A DNA stretch of 64,000 nt from Thermoguttaceae bacterium (GCA_017441605.1 JAFRXD010000043.1:1-64000); one strand, 5' to 3'; shown: positions 28,039-36,145, counted from the first letter of the stretch. Notes: generated from the sequence alone by a model not told the origin. Translations and numbers: made by a program.

Positions 28039-28272
28039 TCAAGCCGGAACCGCCTCCGCGCGCTCCGCGAACCAAACCGCCTCGCGTTGGAATTCGTCCT
28101 CCGACTTCCCCGCGACCTCCGCCGCGCGAGCTAACGTTAGCTCCCCGTCGTTGAACAACTTATATAGGATTCTCAAGGAACCTTTGCGGAGACCTTTGCG
28201 ATAGCCCTCGCGAAACCCTTCGCGGTAACCTTTGCGAAAGCCTTTTTCGATCATTTCGTCGATCAGTCCCAT
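28039..28272 (-). CDS. Stand-alone Rpn-type C-terminal tail (77 residues)
   Basis: This frame encodes only the C-terminal part of an Rpn-type protein. It has MGLIDEMIEKG, then a (F/Y-R-K/E-G)n linker, then LRILYKLFNDGELTLARAAEVAGKSEDEFQRE. It starts at the same MGLIDEMIEKG that occurs internally at the linker of the full-length gene at 28594, and has GGGAG 9 bases before its ATG. It therefore looks like the last of three tail copies made by tandem duplication, later diverged. Whether it is translated as a separate small protein, for example an inhibitor or partner of the nuclease, is open. Confidence 0.55.
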   Translation of the reverse strand: MGLIDEMIEKGFRKGYREGFREGYRKGLRKGSLRILYKLFNDGELTLARAAEVAGKSEDEFQREAVWFAERAEAVPA

Positions 28273-28852
28273 TGGAGTCGTCTCCCAATCGTCGCGAAAA
28301 GGTCAAGACGCGAGCAACGCCGCCTTGCGCTTGAACTCCGCTTCGGACAAATTCGCCTCTTCCGCCGCGGCGGTTAAGGTCAAAAGCCCCTTTTTGACCA
28401 AATTCGAAAGGGTTCTAATCGAACCTTTTTTTATTCCGCGCTTCTCGCCTATCTCTATGCCGGTCTTTTTACCTCGCTTCTCTCCTCGCTTCTCTCCTCG
28501 CTTCTCTCCAATCTCTATACCGGCCTTTTTACCCTTTTCGATCATTTCGTCGATTAGTCACATTGGAGTCGTCTCCCAATCGTCGCGAAAAGGTCAAGAC
28601 GCGAGCAAAGCCGCCTTGCGCTTGAACTCCGCTTCGGACAAATTCGCCTCTTCCGCCGCGGCGGTCAAGGTCAATAAACCCTTTTTGACCAAATTCGAGA
28701 GCGTTCTGATCGAGCCCTTTTTTATTCCGCGCTTCTCGCCTATCTCTATGCCGGTCTTTTTACCTCGCTTCTCCCCTCGCTTCTCCCCTCGCTTCTCCCC
28801 TCGCTTCTCTCCTCGCTTCTCTCCTATCTCGATACCGGCCTTTTTACCCTTT
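28271..28852. repeat. Tandem direct duplication, 291-bp period, of the Rpn tail
   Basis: The string ATTGGAGTCG starts at 28271 and again at 28562, and the sequence after each is nearly identical through the tail-coding region (for example TCTCCCAATCGTCGCGAAAA after each). The two units differ in the number of 12-bp linker repeats and by scattered substitutions. Confidence 0.8.
28303..28545 (-). pseudogene. Second Rpn-type tail copy with a nonsense change after its ATG
   Basis: This 80-residue frame is nearly identical to the tail of the full-length gene at 28594: MIEKGKKAGIEIGEKRG, two fewer E-K-R-G linker units, then IRTLSNLVKKGLLTLTAAAEEA. Where the parent has ATG GGA CTA ATC, this copy has ATG TGA CTA ATC (near 28550-28561), so the original start is followed at once by a stop. 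Only the internal ATG at 28545 could start it. It is a recent, decaying duplicate. Confidence 0.7.
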
Positions 28853-29853
28853 TCAATCATTTCGTCGATTAGTCCCATAGTAAACTCCTTTTTGACGTTT
28901 TTATTGTCTTTGTTGAACGCGGCGACTAGCGCTTCGTCGAGGTCCTTTAGGGTAAACTTCTCGCCTCGGGAGGCGGAAACGTTAAAGGCGTAAATTAACG
29001 AGGTCCTAATAAAACCGAGCGACTGAACGTTCAGTTTTCCTTTGACCGCGCGAAACGGGGCGAAAATCAATTTGCGGCGCTCGCGCAATTTGCCGGAAAG
29101 CGCCGAGCCTAGGATTAGCGCGAACGACAAGGCTCTCGCCTTGGGCTCGTCGACGCCGTCCTCCCAAGTTATCGCGCCCTCCTCGACGAGTTTGGCGAAG
29201 TTGACGCAAGTAAACTCGATTCCAAACGGCTCCTTCGATCCGGCTCCGGGCGCGGGACGGACGATCTTTTTCCAGGTCAGCGCCCCTTGCGTCGGGTCGC
29301 CCCCCGCGTACGCCAGAAGGAAACGCGGCTGAACGAGCTTCTCGCGCGGAACTTCCCGAGCGCGCGAACTGGTCTCGAGCGCCGAGTACAAAACCGCGTT
29401 GACGACGCAACGGACGTCCTCGGCTCCCCCGAGCCGCGACTTGTGCTCCACAATGACCGGGACGTCGAGCCATTCGCTCGTCTTTTCGTCGAACGCGGGA
29501 ATCGCGAGAACCGCGTCGGCGACGAATTTGTTCATGCGGTCGTCGAGGTACTCGTCGGGCTTGAGCTTCGCGCGGGTGAAATCGTAGCGCGCGCCGTTGG
29601 TCGGTAGGAAGACGCGGCAAAACGCGAGGATATTCTCCCGATGGCTCGCGAAGCCTCGGAAATACTTGTCGTGGCCGGAACCCCAAACCGGATCGATCGC
29701 GTCGGGATCCGAAAACGCCTTGTTGATTCGCAACAGGGCGTTTTGCGACAGGGGACGGTCGATCGAAGGGAGCGGGCTTTTGGGTATCCCGCGCTTCCTC
29801 GGCGCGTCCTTGGAAGGCGCTTCTTTCGGCTCGGGACGCGCGACTCGCTTCAT
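28594..29853 (-). CDS. Rpn-type PD-(D/E)XK nuclease-family protein inside the cap operon
   Basis: The 419-residue protein has family blocks DPVWGSGHDKYFRGFASHRENILAF (here split by eye at about residues 55-80), DAVLAIPAFDEKTSEWLDVPVIVEHKS (Asp plus E-H-K, about 137-163) and ALETSSRAREVPREKLVQP. Near residue 325 comes MGLIDEMIEKG, a linker of E-K-R-G repeats, and the tail LSNLVKKGLLTLTAAAEEANLSEAEF. Its ATG overlaps the capF stop by four bases (ATGA), so it is translated with the capsule genes. Rpn proteins are DNA nucleases that promote recombination. Its place between capF and wecB looks like an insertion that kept the operon running. Confidence 0.85.
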   Translation of the reverse strand: MKRVARPEPKEAPSKDAPRKRGIPKSPLPSIDRPLSQNALLRINKAFSDPDAIDPVWGSGHDKYFRGFASHRENILAFCRVFLPTNGARYDFTRAKLKPDEYLDDRMNKFVADAVLAIPAFDEKTSEWLDVPVIVEHKSRLGGAEDVRCVVNAVLYSALETSSRAREVPREKLVQPRFLLAYAGGDPTQGALTWKKIVRPAPGAGSKEPFGIEFTCVNFAKLVEEGAITWEDGVDEPKARALSFALILGSALSGKLRERRKLIFAPFRAVKGKLNVQSLGFIRTSLIYAFNVSASRGEKFTLKDLDEALVAAFNKDNKNVKKEFTMGLIDEMIEKGKKAGIEIGEKRGEKRGEKRGEKRGEKRGKKTGIEIGEKRGIKKGSIRTLSNLVKKGLLTLTAAAEEANLSEAEFKRKAALLAS

Positions 29854-31004
29854 TTTCCAACCGGGAGGAAGTAGGTGTCGGGATTATTGGGGTCGAAACA
29901 CTCGTCGCACCACATGAACGTTACCATATCGGCGTCGCCGAGGTTCTCGATATTGTGGGTATAGCCCGGGGGAATATCGACGACCTCGAGTTTCTCGGCG
30001 CTCACGAAGTACTCGTAGACCTTGTCCTCGAACGGTTTGCGGAATCGAATAACGCCCTTCCCGGCGACGACGAGGAATTTTTCGTTCTTCGTGTGGTGCC
30101 AATGCTCCCCTTTGACGATCCCCGGCTTGGAAACGTTCACGGAAAATTGCCCGCGATCGGCGGTTCGCAGGATCTCGGTAAAGGAGCCACGATGGTCGCA
30201 ATGCATTTCCAAGGGATAGGAGAACCCGTCGGTCGGGAGATAGCTTAAATAGGTCGCTCGCAACTTCTTAACGAACGGATCGGAGAGATCGGCGACGCTC
30301 TTGTCGTCGCGCGCGGCCTTGAAGGAGCGCAGCAAATCGGCGATCCGCCCAAGCTCGACTTGATGGGTCGTCGGAACGACGCAATACTTCCCGGCCTCGT
30401 CGCGACGTTCTTTCCCGAGAAGCGCCGCGATTAATTCCTTGACGACGTCGTCGATATACGCGAGGGTCAAAACGACTTTCGGGTCGTTCACTTGGATCGG
30501 CAGATCGTTGGCGATATTGTTGCAAAACGTCGCGACGACGCTATTGTAGTTCGGGCGGCACCATTTCCCGAAAAGGTTTGGGAAACGATAGACGAGAACT
30601 TTCGCGCCGGTTTCTTCGCCGTACTGGAAGACCAAGTCCTCCCCCGCCTTCTTCGAAACCCCGTAGGGATTGTCGAGCGCGGCTTGGGTCGAGGAGGAAA
30701 TCATGACCGGGCAACGATTCCCGTATTTTTTTAGCGTATCGAGCAACGTCGAGGCGAACCCGAAGTTGCCGGTCATAAACTCCTCTTGGTTTTTCGGACG
30801 GTTCACGCCCGCGAGATTAAAGACGAAATCGGCGTCGCGGCAGTAGTCGTCGAGGAGCGCGGGATCCGCGTCGATATCGTACTCGAACACGTTCAAATCC
30901 TCGATCGTCCCGTAGGTTTTCGCCTTGCCGTCGCGAATATTGCCGAGCTCGGCGACGAGATTTTTGCCGACAAACCCTTTGGCCCCGGTTACTAAAACGT
31001 TCAT
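29850..31004 (-). CDS. capF: CapF: NAD(P)-dependent reductase with C-terminal cupin
   Basis: The 384-residue protein has two parts, as in CapF/WbjC/FnlB. An extended SDR domain (about 1-245) has MNVLVTGAKGFVGKNLVAEL, NLAGVNRPK and the Y-G-V-S-K-K-A-like NPYGVSKKAGEDLV. A cupin domain (about 260-384) has SKPGIVKGEHWHHTKNEKFLVV and IPPGYTHNIENLG, whose His residues bind metal. CapF converts the CapE product to UDP-2-acetamido-2,6-dideoxy-L-talose in UDP-L-FucNAc synthesis. It follows capE by 15 bases and overlaps the Rpn gene by 4. Confidence 0.94.
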   Translation of the reverse strand: MNVLVTGAKGFVGKNLVAELGNIRDGKAKTYGTIEDLNVFEYDIDADPALLDDYCRDADFVFNLAGVNRPKNQEEFMTGNFGFASTLLDTLKKYGNRCPVMISSSTQAALDNPYGVSKKAGEDLVFQYGEETGAKVLVYRFPNLFGKWCRPNYNSVVATFCNNIANDLPIQVNDPKVVLTLAYIDDVVKELIAALLGKERRDEAGKYCVVPTTHQVELGRIADLLRSFKAARDDKSVADLSDPFVKKLRATYLSYLPTDGFSYPLEMHCDHRGSFTEILRTADRGQFSVNVSKPGIVKGEHWHHTKNEKFLVVAGKGVIRFRKPFEDKVYEYFVSAEKLEVVDIPPGYTHNIENLGDADMVTFMWCDECFDPNNPDTYFLPVGK

Positions 31005-31019
31005 CGTTCGTCCTTTCTC

Positions 31020-32066
31020 TCAAAAGCCGAAGGAGGCGAGCTCGTCTTGGATATATTTCAGCGCGAGCAGCTTCGCCTTCACTTGCTCGACGTCGAGCAG
31101 CGCGGTGTTGCTCGAGTTGAACTCGGTCAGGGTGTTGCGCTCGGCGTCCCCTTGGTTGAAGTACTTGTCGTAGTTCAACCCGCGCTTGTCGCAAGGAACG
31201 CGATAGAAATTCCCCAAATCGATCGCGAAGGCGCACTCCTCGTTGGTGAGAAGCGTCTCGTACATTTTTTCGCCGTGCCGGATGCCAATGACGCGAGTCT
31301 CGGCGTCGGTCGCGCGGAAAAGCTCCTTGACCGCTTGGGCGAGAACCCCGATCGTGCACGCGGGGGCTTTTTGCACCATAATGTCGCCAGTTTCGGCGTT
31401 TTCGAAAGCGTAGAGCACCAAGTCGACCGCCTCTTCGAGCGACATAATAAAGCGCGTCATCGTCGGGTCGGTCACCGTGAGCGGCTTACCGACGCGGATC
31501 TGGTCGATAAAGAGCGGAATCACCGAGCCGCGCGAGCACATCACGTTTCCGTAGCGCGTGCAGCAGATCGAGGTTTTCTCGGGGGAAACGGTCCGGCTCT
31601 TGGCGATAATGACCTTCTCCATCATCGCCTTGCTGGTGCCCATCGCGTTGACGGGGTACGCGGCCTTGTCGGTCGAGAGGCAAATCGCGCGTCTCACTCC
31701 GGCGTCGATCGCGGCGGTCAGGACGTTTTCCGTGCCGAAAACGTTCGTTTTAACCGCCTCGAGCGGGAAGAATTCGCAACTGGGAACCTGCTTGAGCGCG
31801 GCGGCGTGGAAAACGTAGTCGACTCCGACCATCGCCGGGCGAACGCTCGCCAAATCGCGGACGTCCCCGATGTAGAACCGGAGCTTGTCGCTCTTGTCGG
31901 GCGCGACGCTCTGGTAATGGTGGCGCATGTCGTCCTGCTTTTTCTCGTCGCGCGAGAAAATTCGGATTTCGCCAATATCGGAATCGAGGAATCGGTCGAG
32001 AACCGCGTTTCCAAAGGACCCGGTTCCCCCGGTGATTAGCAACGTTTTGCCGTTAAAAATGCTCAT
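31020..32066 (-). CDS. capE: CapE: UDP-GlcNAc 4,6-dehydratase / 5-epimerase
   Basis: The 348-residue enzyme has the NAD-binding ITGGTGSFGNAV (residue 9), GDVRDLASV, FHAAALKQVPSCEFFPLEAVKTNVFGT near residue 85 and STDKAAYPVNAMGTSKAMMEK near residue 130, where Met replaces the usual SDR Tyr as in the CapE/FlaA1 group. It catalyses the first step from UDP-GlcNAc to UDP-L-FucNAc, with C4-C6 dehydration and C5 epimerisation. AAGGAA precedes the ATG. Downstream on the same strand are capF, the inserted Rpn sequence and wecB; upstream is a tyrosine phosphatase often linked to polysaccharide control. Confidence 0.94.
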   Translation of the reverse strand: MSIFNGKTLLITGGTGSFGNAVLDRFLDSDIGEIRIFSRDEKKQDDMRHHYQSVAPDKSDKLRFYIGDVRDLASVRPAMVGVDYVFHAAALKQVPSCEFFPLEAVKTNVFGTENVLTAAIDAGVRRAICLSTDKAAYPVNAMGTSKAMMEKVIIAKSRTVSPEKTSICCTRYGNVMCSRGSVIPLFIDQIRVGKPLTVTDPTMTRFIMSLEEAVDLVLYAFENAETGDIMVQKAPACTIGVLAQAVKELFRATDAETRVIGIRHGEKMYETLLTNEECAFAIDLGNFYRVPCDKRGLNYDKYFNQGDAERNTLTEFNSSNTALLDVEQVKAKLLALKYIQDELASFGF

Positions 32067-32152
32067 TAGTCGTTCCTTATGCCGTAATCGAGCGGGGTCG
32101 AGAACCGCCTCGACGCCGCGTCGCTCCTATTTTACCCGGTTCGCGGGTCGCG

Positions 32153-32629
32153 TCAATCGGTCGGAGCCGCGCCCAGTTCCCGCTTCAGCGCGTCGAGGAG
32201 CGCGTCGCAACCGGCGCTCACCTCGCGATAGGTTCGCTCGAAATCGTTGTGGTACCACGGGTCGTCGATTTCGCCGGGGGAGTCGGTATAGTCGAGGAGC
32301 CGGCGGATTTTGCCCTCGGGGTCCCCCCCGCAAATCCGCCTCATCGCCGCGAGATTCATTCGCTCCATGCCGATCAACAGGTCGTGGTTCGCGTAATCGG
32401 CGCGCGTCATTTGACGAGCGTATTTGCCGGAGCAATCGATTCCGCGCTTCGCGAGAACTTTTCGGGTTCCGGGATAGACGGGGTTTCCGATCTCCTCGTC
32501 GCTCGTGCCCGCCGATTCGACGAGGATTTCGCGCTCGAGCCCCGCCGCCGCGACCTTGTCTTTCATCACGAACTCCGCCATCGTGCTGCGGCAGATATTG
32601 CCGTAACAGACGAATAGGATTTTGATCAT
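32153..32629 (-). CDS. Low-molecular-weight protein-tyrosine phosphatase
   Basis: From ATG 32629 the protein has 158 residues, normal for the family. It shows the catalytic loop CYGNICRS (C-x5-R-S, residue 8) and the general-acid Asp in DDPWYHNDF near residue 126. These enzymes remove phosphate from tyrosine kinases that control exopolysaccharide export. It lies 86 bases upstream of capE on the same strand, which supports a role with the capsule genes (Wzb-like). GGGAG is 8 bases before the chosen ATG; a TTG at 32644 is less likely. Confidence 0.92.
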   Translation of the reverse strand: MIKILFVCYGNICRSTMAEFVMKDKVAAAGLEREILVESAGTSDEEIGNPVYPGTRKVLAKRGIDCSGKYARQMTRADYANHDLLIGMERMNLAAMRRICGGDPEGKIRRLLDYTDSPGEIDDPWYHNDFERTYREVSAGCDALLDALKRELGAAPTD

Positions 32630-32726
32630 CGCGCCGACTCCCAAACTCTCGCGAGCGCCTCGTTGTTATCGTTTCGACCGCTATCGTCGCTCGGAGCGCT
32701 CGGTCGAACTTCGCGCCCCGTCGGTT

Positions 32727-32754
32727 ATTATAATCGATTTCGCGCGTTTGACCA
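32727..32754 (-). promoter_or_regulatory. Promoter for the phosphatase-cap operon
   Basis: On the minus strand TGGTCA (reverse of 32749-32754) and a perfect TATAAT (reverse of 32727-32732) are 16 bases apart, about 100 bases before the phosphatase ATG. Confidence 0.5.
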
Positions 32755-32791
32755 TATCCGAGAATTTCCGAGAAATCGCGAGAAAACGCGC

Positions 32792-32819
32792 TTGACAAAA
32801 CGAAAAGGGAACGTATCAT
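32792..32819 (+). promoter_or_regulatory. Promoter for the NadD-NADAR operon
   Basis: A perfect TTGACA (32792-32797), a 16-base spacer and TATCAT (32814-32819) lie about 95 bases before the ATG at 32917. It is back to back with the cap-side promoter. Confidence 0.65.
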
Positions 32820-32916
32820 AGCGCCCTATTCGGGAATTGGGGATACTTTGACGCGTCGGAGAGAGCTTGTCGAGAGCGCGAATCTCTAGGACGTTTAGGC
32901 AAAAAGGGAAAACGTT

Positions 32917-33978
32917 ATGAAACGCGAAAAAATCGCGATATTGGGCGGATCGTTTAATCCGCCGACGCTCGCGCATCTGCGAATCGTTCAAAGCGCGCTC
33001 GACCAACTGGGCGCCGAGCGAGGGATTTTCATTCCGTCTTGCGACAAGTACGTCGCGCATAAAATCAAGAAATCGGGGCGGCCGGTAGAAGACGCGCTCC
33101 CCGCGATTTTGCGCGTCCTTATGCTCGAGGCGACGATTCGCGACGACCCGCGTCTAGAAGTCGACGAGCGCGAGCTCGCCGGTTCGACGGGGCGAACGCT
33201 CCTCACGCTTCAAGAGATCGGTCGAGAAAATCCCGACGCGGAATTGTACTACATCTTCGGGGGCGACAAGCTCGACGTTCTCGCGGGGTGGAAGACGTTC
33301 GTCGAGGTAACCGAAGCCGCGAAGCTAATCGTTTTCGCGCGCGAGGATTACGACCCGGCGGCGATTATTCGCGAGAACGAGGCGCTCCGGGAGCGCGCCG
33401 ACGCGCTCGTCGTTTTGCGCGAGCCGGAGGGGATCTCCGAGATCAGCTCGACGCTGGTTCGTCAGCGCGCGGCTCGCGGGGAGTCGATCGACGACTTGCT
33501 CGCGCCCGGCGCGACTCGGCTCTACCGTTGGGAGGTCGCGAAAAAAGGGGCGATTATTCGTTTCGACGGGGCGGTCAAAGCGCTCGCGAACGACTTTCCG
33601 ACTCCGATCAAACGCGCGGGAACGACGTTTTCGAGCGTCGAGGCGGCGCTCCAAGCGGCGAAATCGCTCGATCCGGAGGTTCGCGCGCGATTTAAAGGGC
33701 TCGACGCGAGCGAGGCGCGAGCGCTCGGCGAAACGATCGCGGTTCGCCCCGACTGGGACGAGGTAAAAGACGCCGAGACGGAAGATTTGCTCCGCGTTAA
33801 GTTTGGAAAATATCCCAATTTGAAGAAGATTCTCCTGTCGACCGAGAACAAGGAACTGATCGACGGGGGAATCGATCGCGACCTTTATTGGGGATTCGAT
33901 TTCCGCCGCGTCGCGGGGCAAAATCGGCTCGGGGAAATACTTATGAAAATACGAGAGGAATTGCGAGCGCGAGGCTAG
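32917..33978 (+). CDS. NadD-like nucleotidyltransferase fused to a worn NADAR domain
   Basis: The 353-residue protein has two parts. Residues 1-195 resemble nicotinate-mononucleotide adenylyltransferase: GGSFNPPTLAHL at residue 9 (the T/HxGH-type nucleotide site, with Ala for Gly), the central YYIFGGDKLDVLAGWK, and ISSTLVRQRAARGESIDDLL near 170, matching the family ISSTxIR signature. These enzymes join NaMN or NMN to AMP to make (deamido-)NAD. Residues 205-353 resemble NADAR (YbiA-like): FSSVEAALQAAKSLDP, RPDWDEVKD and YWGFDFRRVAGQNRLGEILMKIREEL. The usual N-terminal FSNFYP block is altered (LANDFPTP), so the NADAR half may be inactive. It heads a three-gene operon with 34004 and 35093. Confidence 0.82.
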   Translation: MKREKIAILGGSFNPPTLAHLRIVQSALDQLGAERGIFIPSCDKYVAHKIKKSGRPVEDALPAILRVLMLEATIRDDPRLEVDERELAGSTGRTLLTLQEIGRENPDAELYYIFGGDKLDVLAGWKTFVEVTEAAKLIVFAREDYDPAAIIRENEALRERADALVVLREPEGISEISSTLVRQRAARGESIDDLLAPGATRLYRWEVAKKGAIIRFDGAVKALANDFPTPIKRAGTTFSSVEAALQAAKSLDPEVRARFKGLDASEARALGETIAVRPDWDEVKDAETEDLLRVKFGKYPNLKKILLSTENKELIDGGIDRDLYWGFDFRRVAGQNRLGEILMKIREELRARG

Positions 33979-34003
33979 CGCGATTCCTCGGAAAGGAGTC
34001 AAT

Positions 34004-35071
34004 ATGCGGAAATTGGTAGTTTTTAGCGGAACGCACAACCCTCCGACGATTTCGACGCGCCGACTAATGATCGCGGCGCTCGACCAACTGCAAGCGCGAA
34101 GGGGGACGTTCGTTTTATCGAGCGACTCGAACGTCGAGTGGGGGCTCGGCGAGTCGGGCGTCGAGGTCGAGGAGACGATCAAGACGCCGCGACTCGCGCG
34201 ATACGCCATGTTGAAGCTCTTAATGGAGGGCGAAAAGCGAGTAAAAATTTCGGCGCCCGATTTCGACGAGGAATGGCTCGGCGGAACGGTCGCCGGTTTG
34301 CGACGGCTTCGGGAAACGAAAACGGACGCGGAGCTCCACTTCGTCGCCGAAGAGGAGAAACTGCGCGACGCCTCGCAATGGCGGACCCTTGAAGAAATTG
34401 CGGGATTCGCTAAAATAGTCGCGTTCGAGAGCGAGTCGTTCGACCCGCGCGCGCTCGTCGAGAAAACCCCGGCGCTCAAGCGCGTCGCGGAGGCGCTCGT
34501 CGTTTTGAGGGAGCCCGAGGGGTTCGAACGAATCGATCCGAGCGAGGTCCGTCGGCGCGCCGAGAACGGCGAGTCGATCGAGAAGTTCGTCGGATCGGGG
34601 GTCGCGAAGTTGTTCGAATGGTTCCGCGACCATCAAGGCGCGATCGCGCTGTTCCGAGGGAAATACGGATTTTTGGGCAACTTCTATCACCCGGCGCCGG
34701 TCCGATTCGAGGGGCTCGAATTCGCGAACTCGGAGGCGGCGTTCCAAGGGGCGAAGACGCTCGATCCGCAACTCCGCGCGAGCTTTTGCGATCTAACGCC
34801 CTCCGCCGCGAAGAAACTGGGCGGGCAAGTCGAGTTGCGACCCGATTGGGAAGAGGTCAAAGACTCCGTTATGGAAGCGGTCGTTCGCGACAAGTTTACG
34901 CGCCATGCGGAGTTCGGTCGGCTCCTCTTGGAGACCGGGGATCGCGAGCTCTACGAGGGCAACTCGTGGGACGACTCCTATTGGGGATTCGACTACCTCA
35001 AAGCCGAGGGGCGAAACCAGTTGGGGAGAACCCTTATGAAGATCCGCGCCGAACTCGCCGCGCGCGAGTAA
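34004..35071 (+). CDS. Worn NadD-like domain fused to an intact NADAR domain
   Basis: This 355-residue paralogue of the previous protein has the same layout. In its N-terminal half the nucleotide-site motif is GTHNPPTISTRRL, lacking the His of HxGH, and the ISSTxIR signature has become IDPSEVRRRAENGESIEKFV; catalysis there is doubtful. Its C-terminal NADAR domain (about 210-355) is well kept: GFLGNFYHPAPVRFEGLEF, NSEAAFQGAKTLDP, RPDWEEVKDSVM and YWGFDYLKAEGRNQLG. NADAR enzymes cleave N-glycosidic bonds of ADP-ribosylated guanine or riboflavin intermediates. AAAGGAG precedes the ATG, 25 bases after the first gene. The complementary wear of the two paralogues suggests a division of labour. Confidence 0.82.
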   Translation: MRKLVVFSGTHNPPTISTRRLMIAALDQLQARRGTFVLSSDSNVEWGLGESGVEVEETIKTPRLARYAMLKLLMEGEKRVKISAPDFDEEWLGGTVAGLRRLRETKTDAELHFVAEEEKLRDASQWRTLEEIAGFAKIVAFESESFDPRALVEKTPALKRVAEALVVLREPEGFERIDPSEVRRRAENGESIEKFVGSGVAKLFEWFRDHQGAIALFRGKYGFLGNFYHPAPVRFEGLEFANSEAAFQGAKTLDPQLRASFCDLTPSAAKKLGGQVELRPDWEEVKDSVMEAVVRDKFTRHAEFGRLLLETGDRELYEGNSWDDSYWGFDYLKAEGRNQLGRTLMKIRAELAARE

Positions 35072-35092
35072 TTTCAAGAATAGGAGTTTGTT

Positions 35093-36145
35093 ATGGTCGA
35101 TTCGGAAGTTCTCGATCGCGTCAAGGGCTGTCTCTTGGGAGGCGCGATCGGCGACGCGTTGGGATACGCCGTCGAGTTCTCGTCGTTGGAGCGGATTCGC
35201 GTCAAATACGGCGCCGACGGAATTGCCGATTACGAGCTCGATCCAACTTCCGGAGAGGCGATTTTTTCCGACGACACGCAAATGTCGCTCTTTACCGCCG
35301 AGGGGCTCCTAAGCGCGGTCAAACCGGGAGAGCCGCTCGACTTCGACGCCGCGATTCGCTCGATTCACCTCGCCTACCTCGACTGGCTCGAGACCCAGCG
35401 ATCGCGAACCGCGCGAACCGACGAGGGCGCTTCGCGGCTTATGCGCGAGCCCAAGTTGTTCAGGGATCGCGCCCCGGGAACGACGTGTCTAAGCGCGTTG
35501 CGCTCGGGCAATTGCGGCTCGCCCGAGGCGCCGATCAACAATAGCAAGGGCTGCGGCGGCGTTATGCGCGTCGCCCCGATCGGGGCGCTGAACGCGAATC
35601 TCTCCGACGCCGAAGTCGTTCGGCTCGGCGCCGCGGCCGCCGCGATCACGCACGGGCATTCGCTAGGCTATATGCCCGCCGGGGTCGCCGCGCTCGCCGT
35701 CCGTCGGCTGATCTACGCGCCGACCGGCTCGGTCGTCGAGACCCTGCGCTCGAGTTGCGCCGACGCGCTCGCGCTCTTCGCCGACGACCCGAACGTCGAC
35801 GCCCTCAAATCCTTGCTCGACAAAGCGCTGGATCTCGCCGCGCGAGGGGGCGACGACGCGGAGAACGTCGCGGCGATCGGCGAGGGATGGGTCGGCGAAG
35901 AAGCGCTCGCGATCGCGATCTACTGCGCCGCGCGCTGGGAAAACGATTTCTCGCGCTGCGTCGTCGCGGCCGTAAACTGCGACGGGGACAGCGATTCGAA
36001 CGGCGCCGTCGCGGGGAATATTCTCGGCGCGGCGCTCGGCGCGAGCCGGATCGACGCGAAGTGGCTCGAAAAGCTCGAACTGCGCGGGCTTATCGAGGAA
36101 ATCGCGGGCGACTTGGCGAACGGGGGGAGAGGTCGGGATAGATAA
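35093..36145 (+). CDS. ADP-ribosylglycohydrolase (ARH/DraG family)
   Basis: The 350-residue enzyme has the full ARH set: GCLLGGAIGDALGYAVEF at residue 11, SDDTQMSLFTAEGLL near 62 (metal-binding DDTQM), NNSKGCGGVMRVAPIG near 150, and CDGDSDSNGAVAGNILGAALG near 297 (second metal site). The family removes ADP-ribose from proteins, DNA or small molecules in the cytoplasm. AGGAG precedes the ATG, 21 bases after the NADAR gene. Its place in the operon suggests that the three proteins act together on ADP-ribose or NAD. Confidence 0.92.
   Translation: MVDSEVLDRVKGCLLGGAIGDALGYAVEFSSLERIRVKYGADGIADYELDPTSGEAIFSDDTQMSLFTAEGLLSAVKPGEPLDFDAAIRSIHLAYLDWLETQRSRTARTDEGASRLMREPKLFRDRAPGTTCLSALRSGNCGSPEAPINNSKGCGGVMRVAPIGALNANLSDAEVVRLGAAAAAITHGHSLGYMPAGVAALAVRRLIYAPTGSVVETLRSSCADALALFADDPNVDALKSLLDKALDLAARGGDDAENVAAIGEGWVGEEALAIAIYCAARWENDFSRCVVAAVNCDGDSDSNGAVAGNILGAALGASRIDAKWLEKLELRGLIEEIAGDLANGGRGRDR

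Noticed and set aside
31047..32039. 330-residue plus-strand frame opposite capE
   Set aside because: capE is unmistakable on the minus strand; this frame has no motif and no plausible start site.
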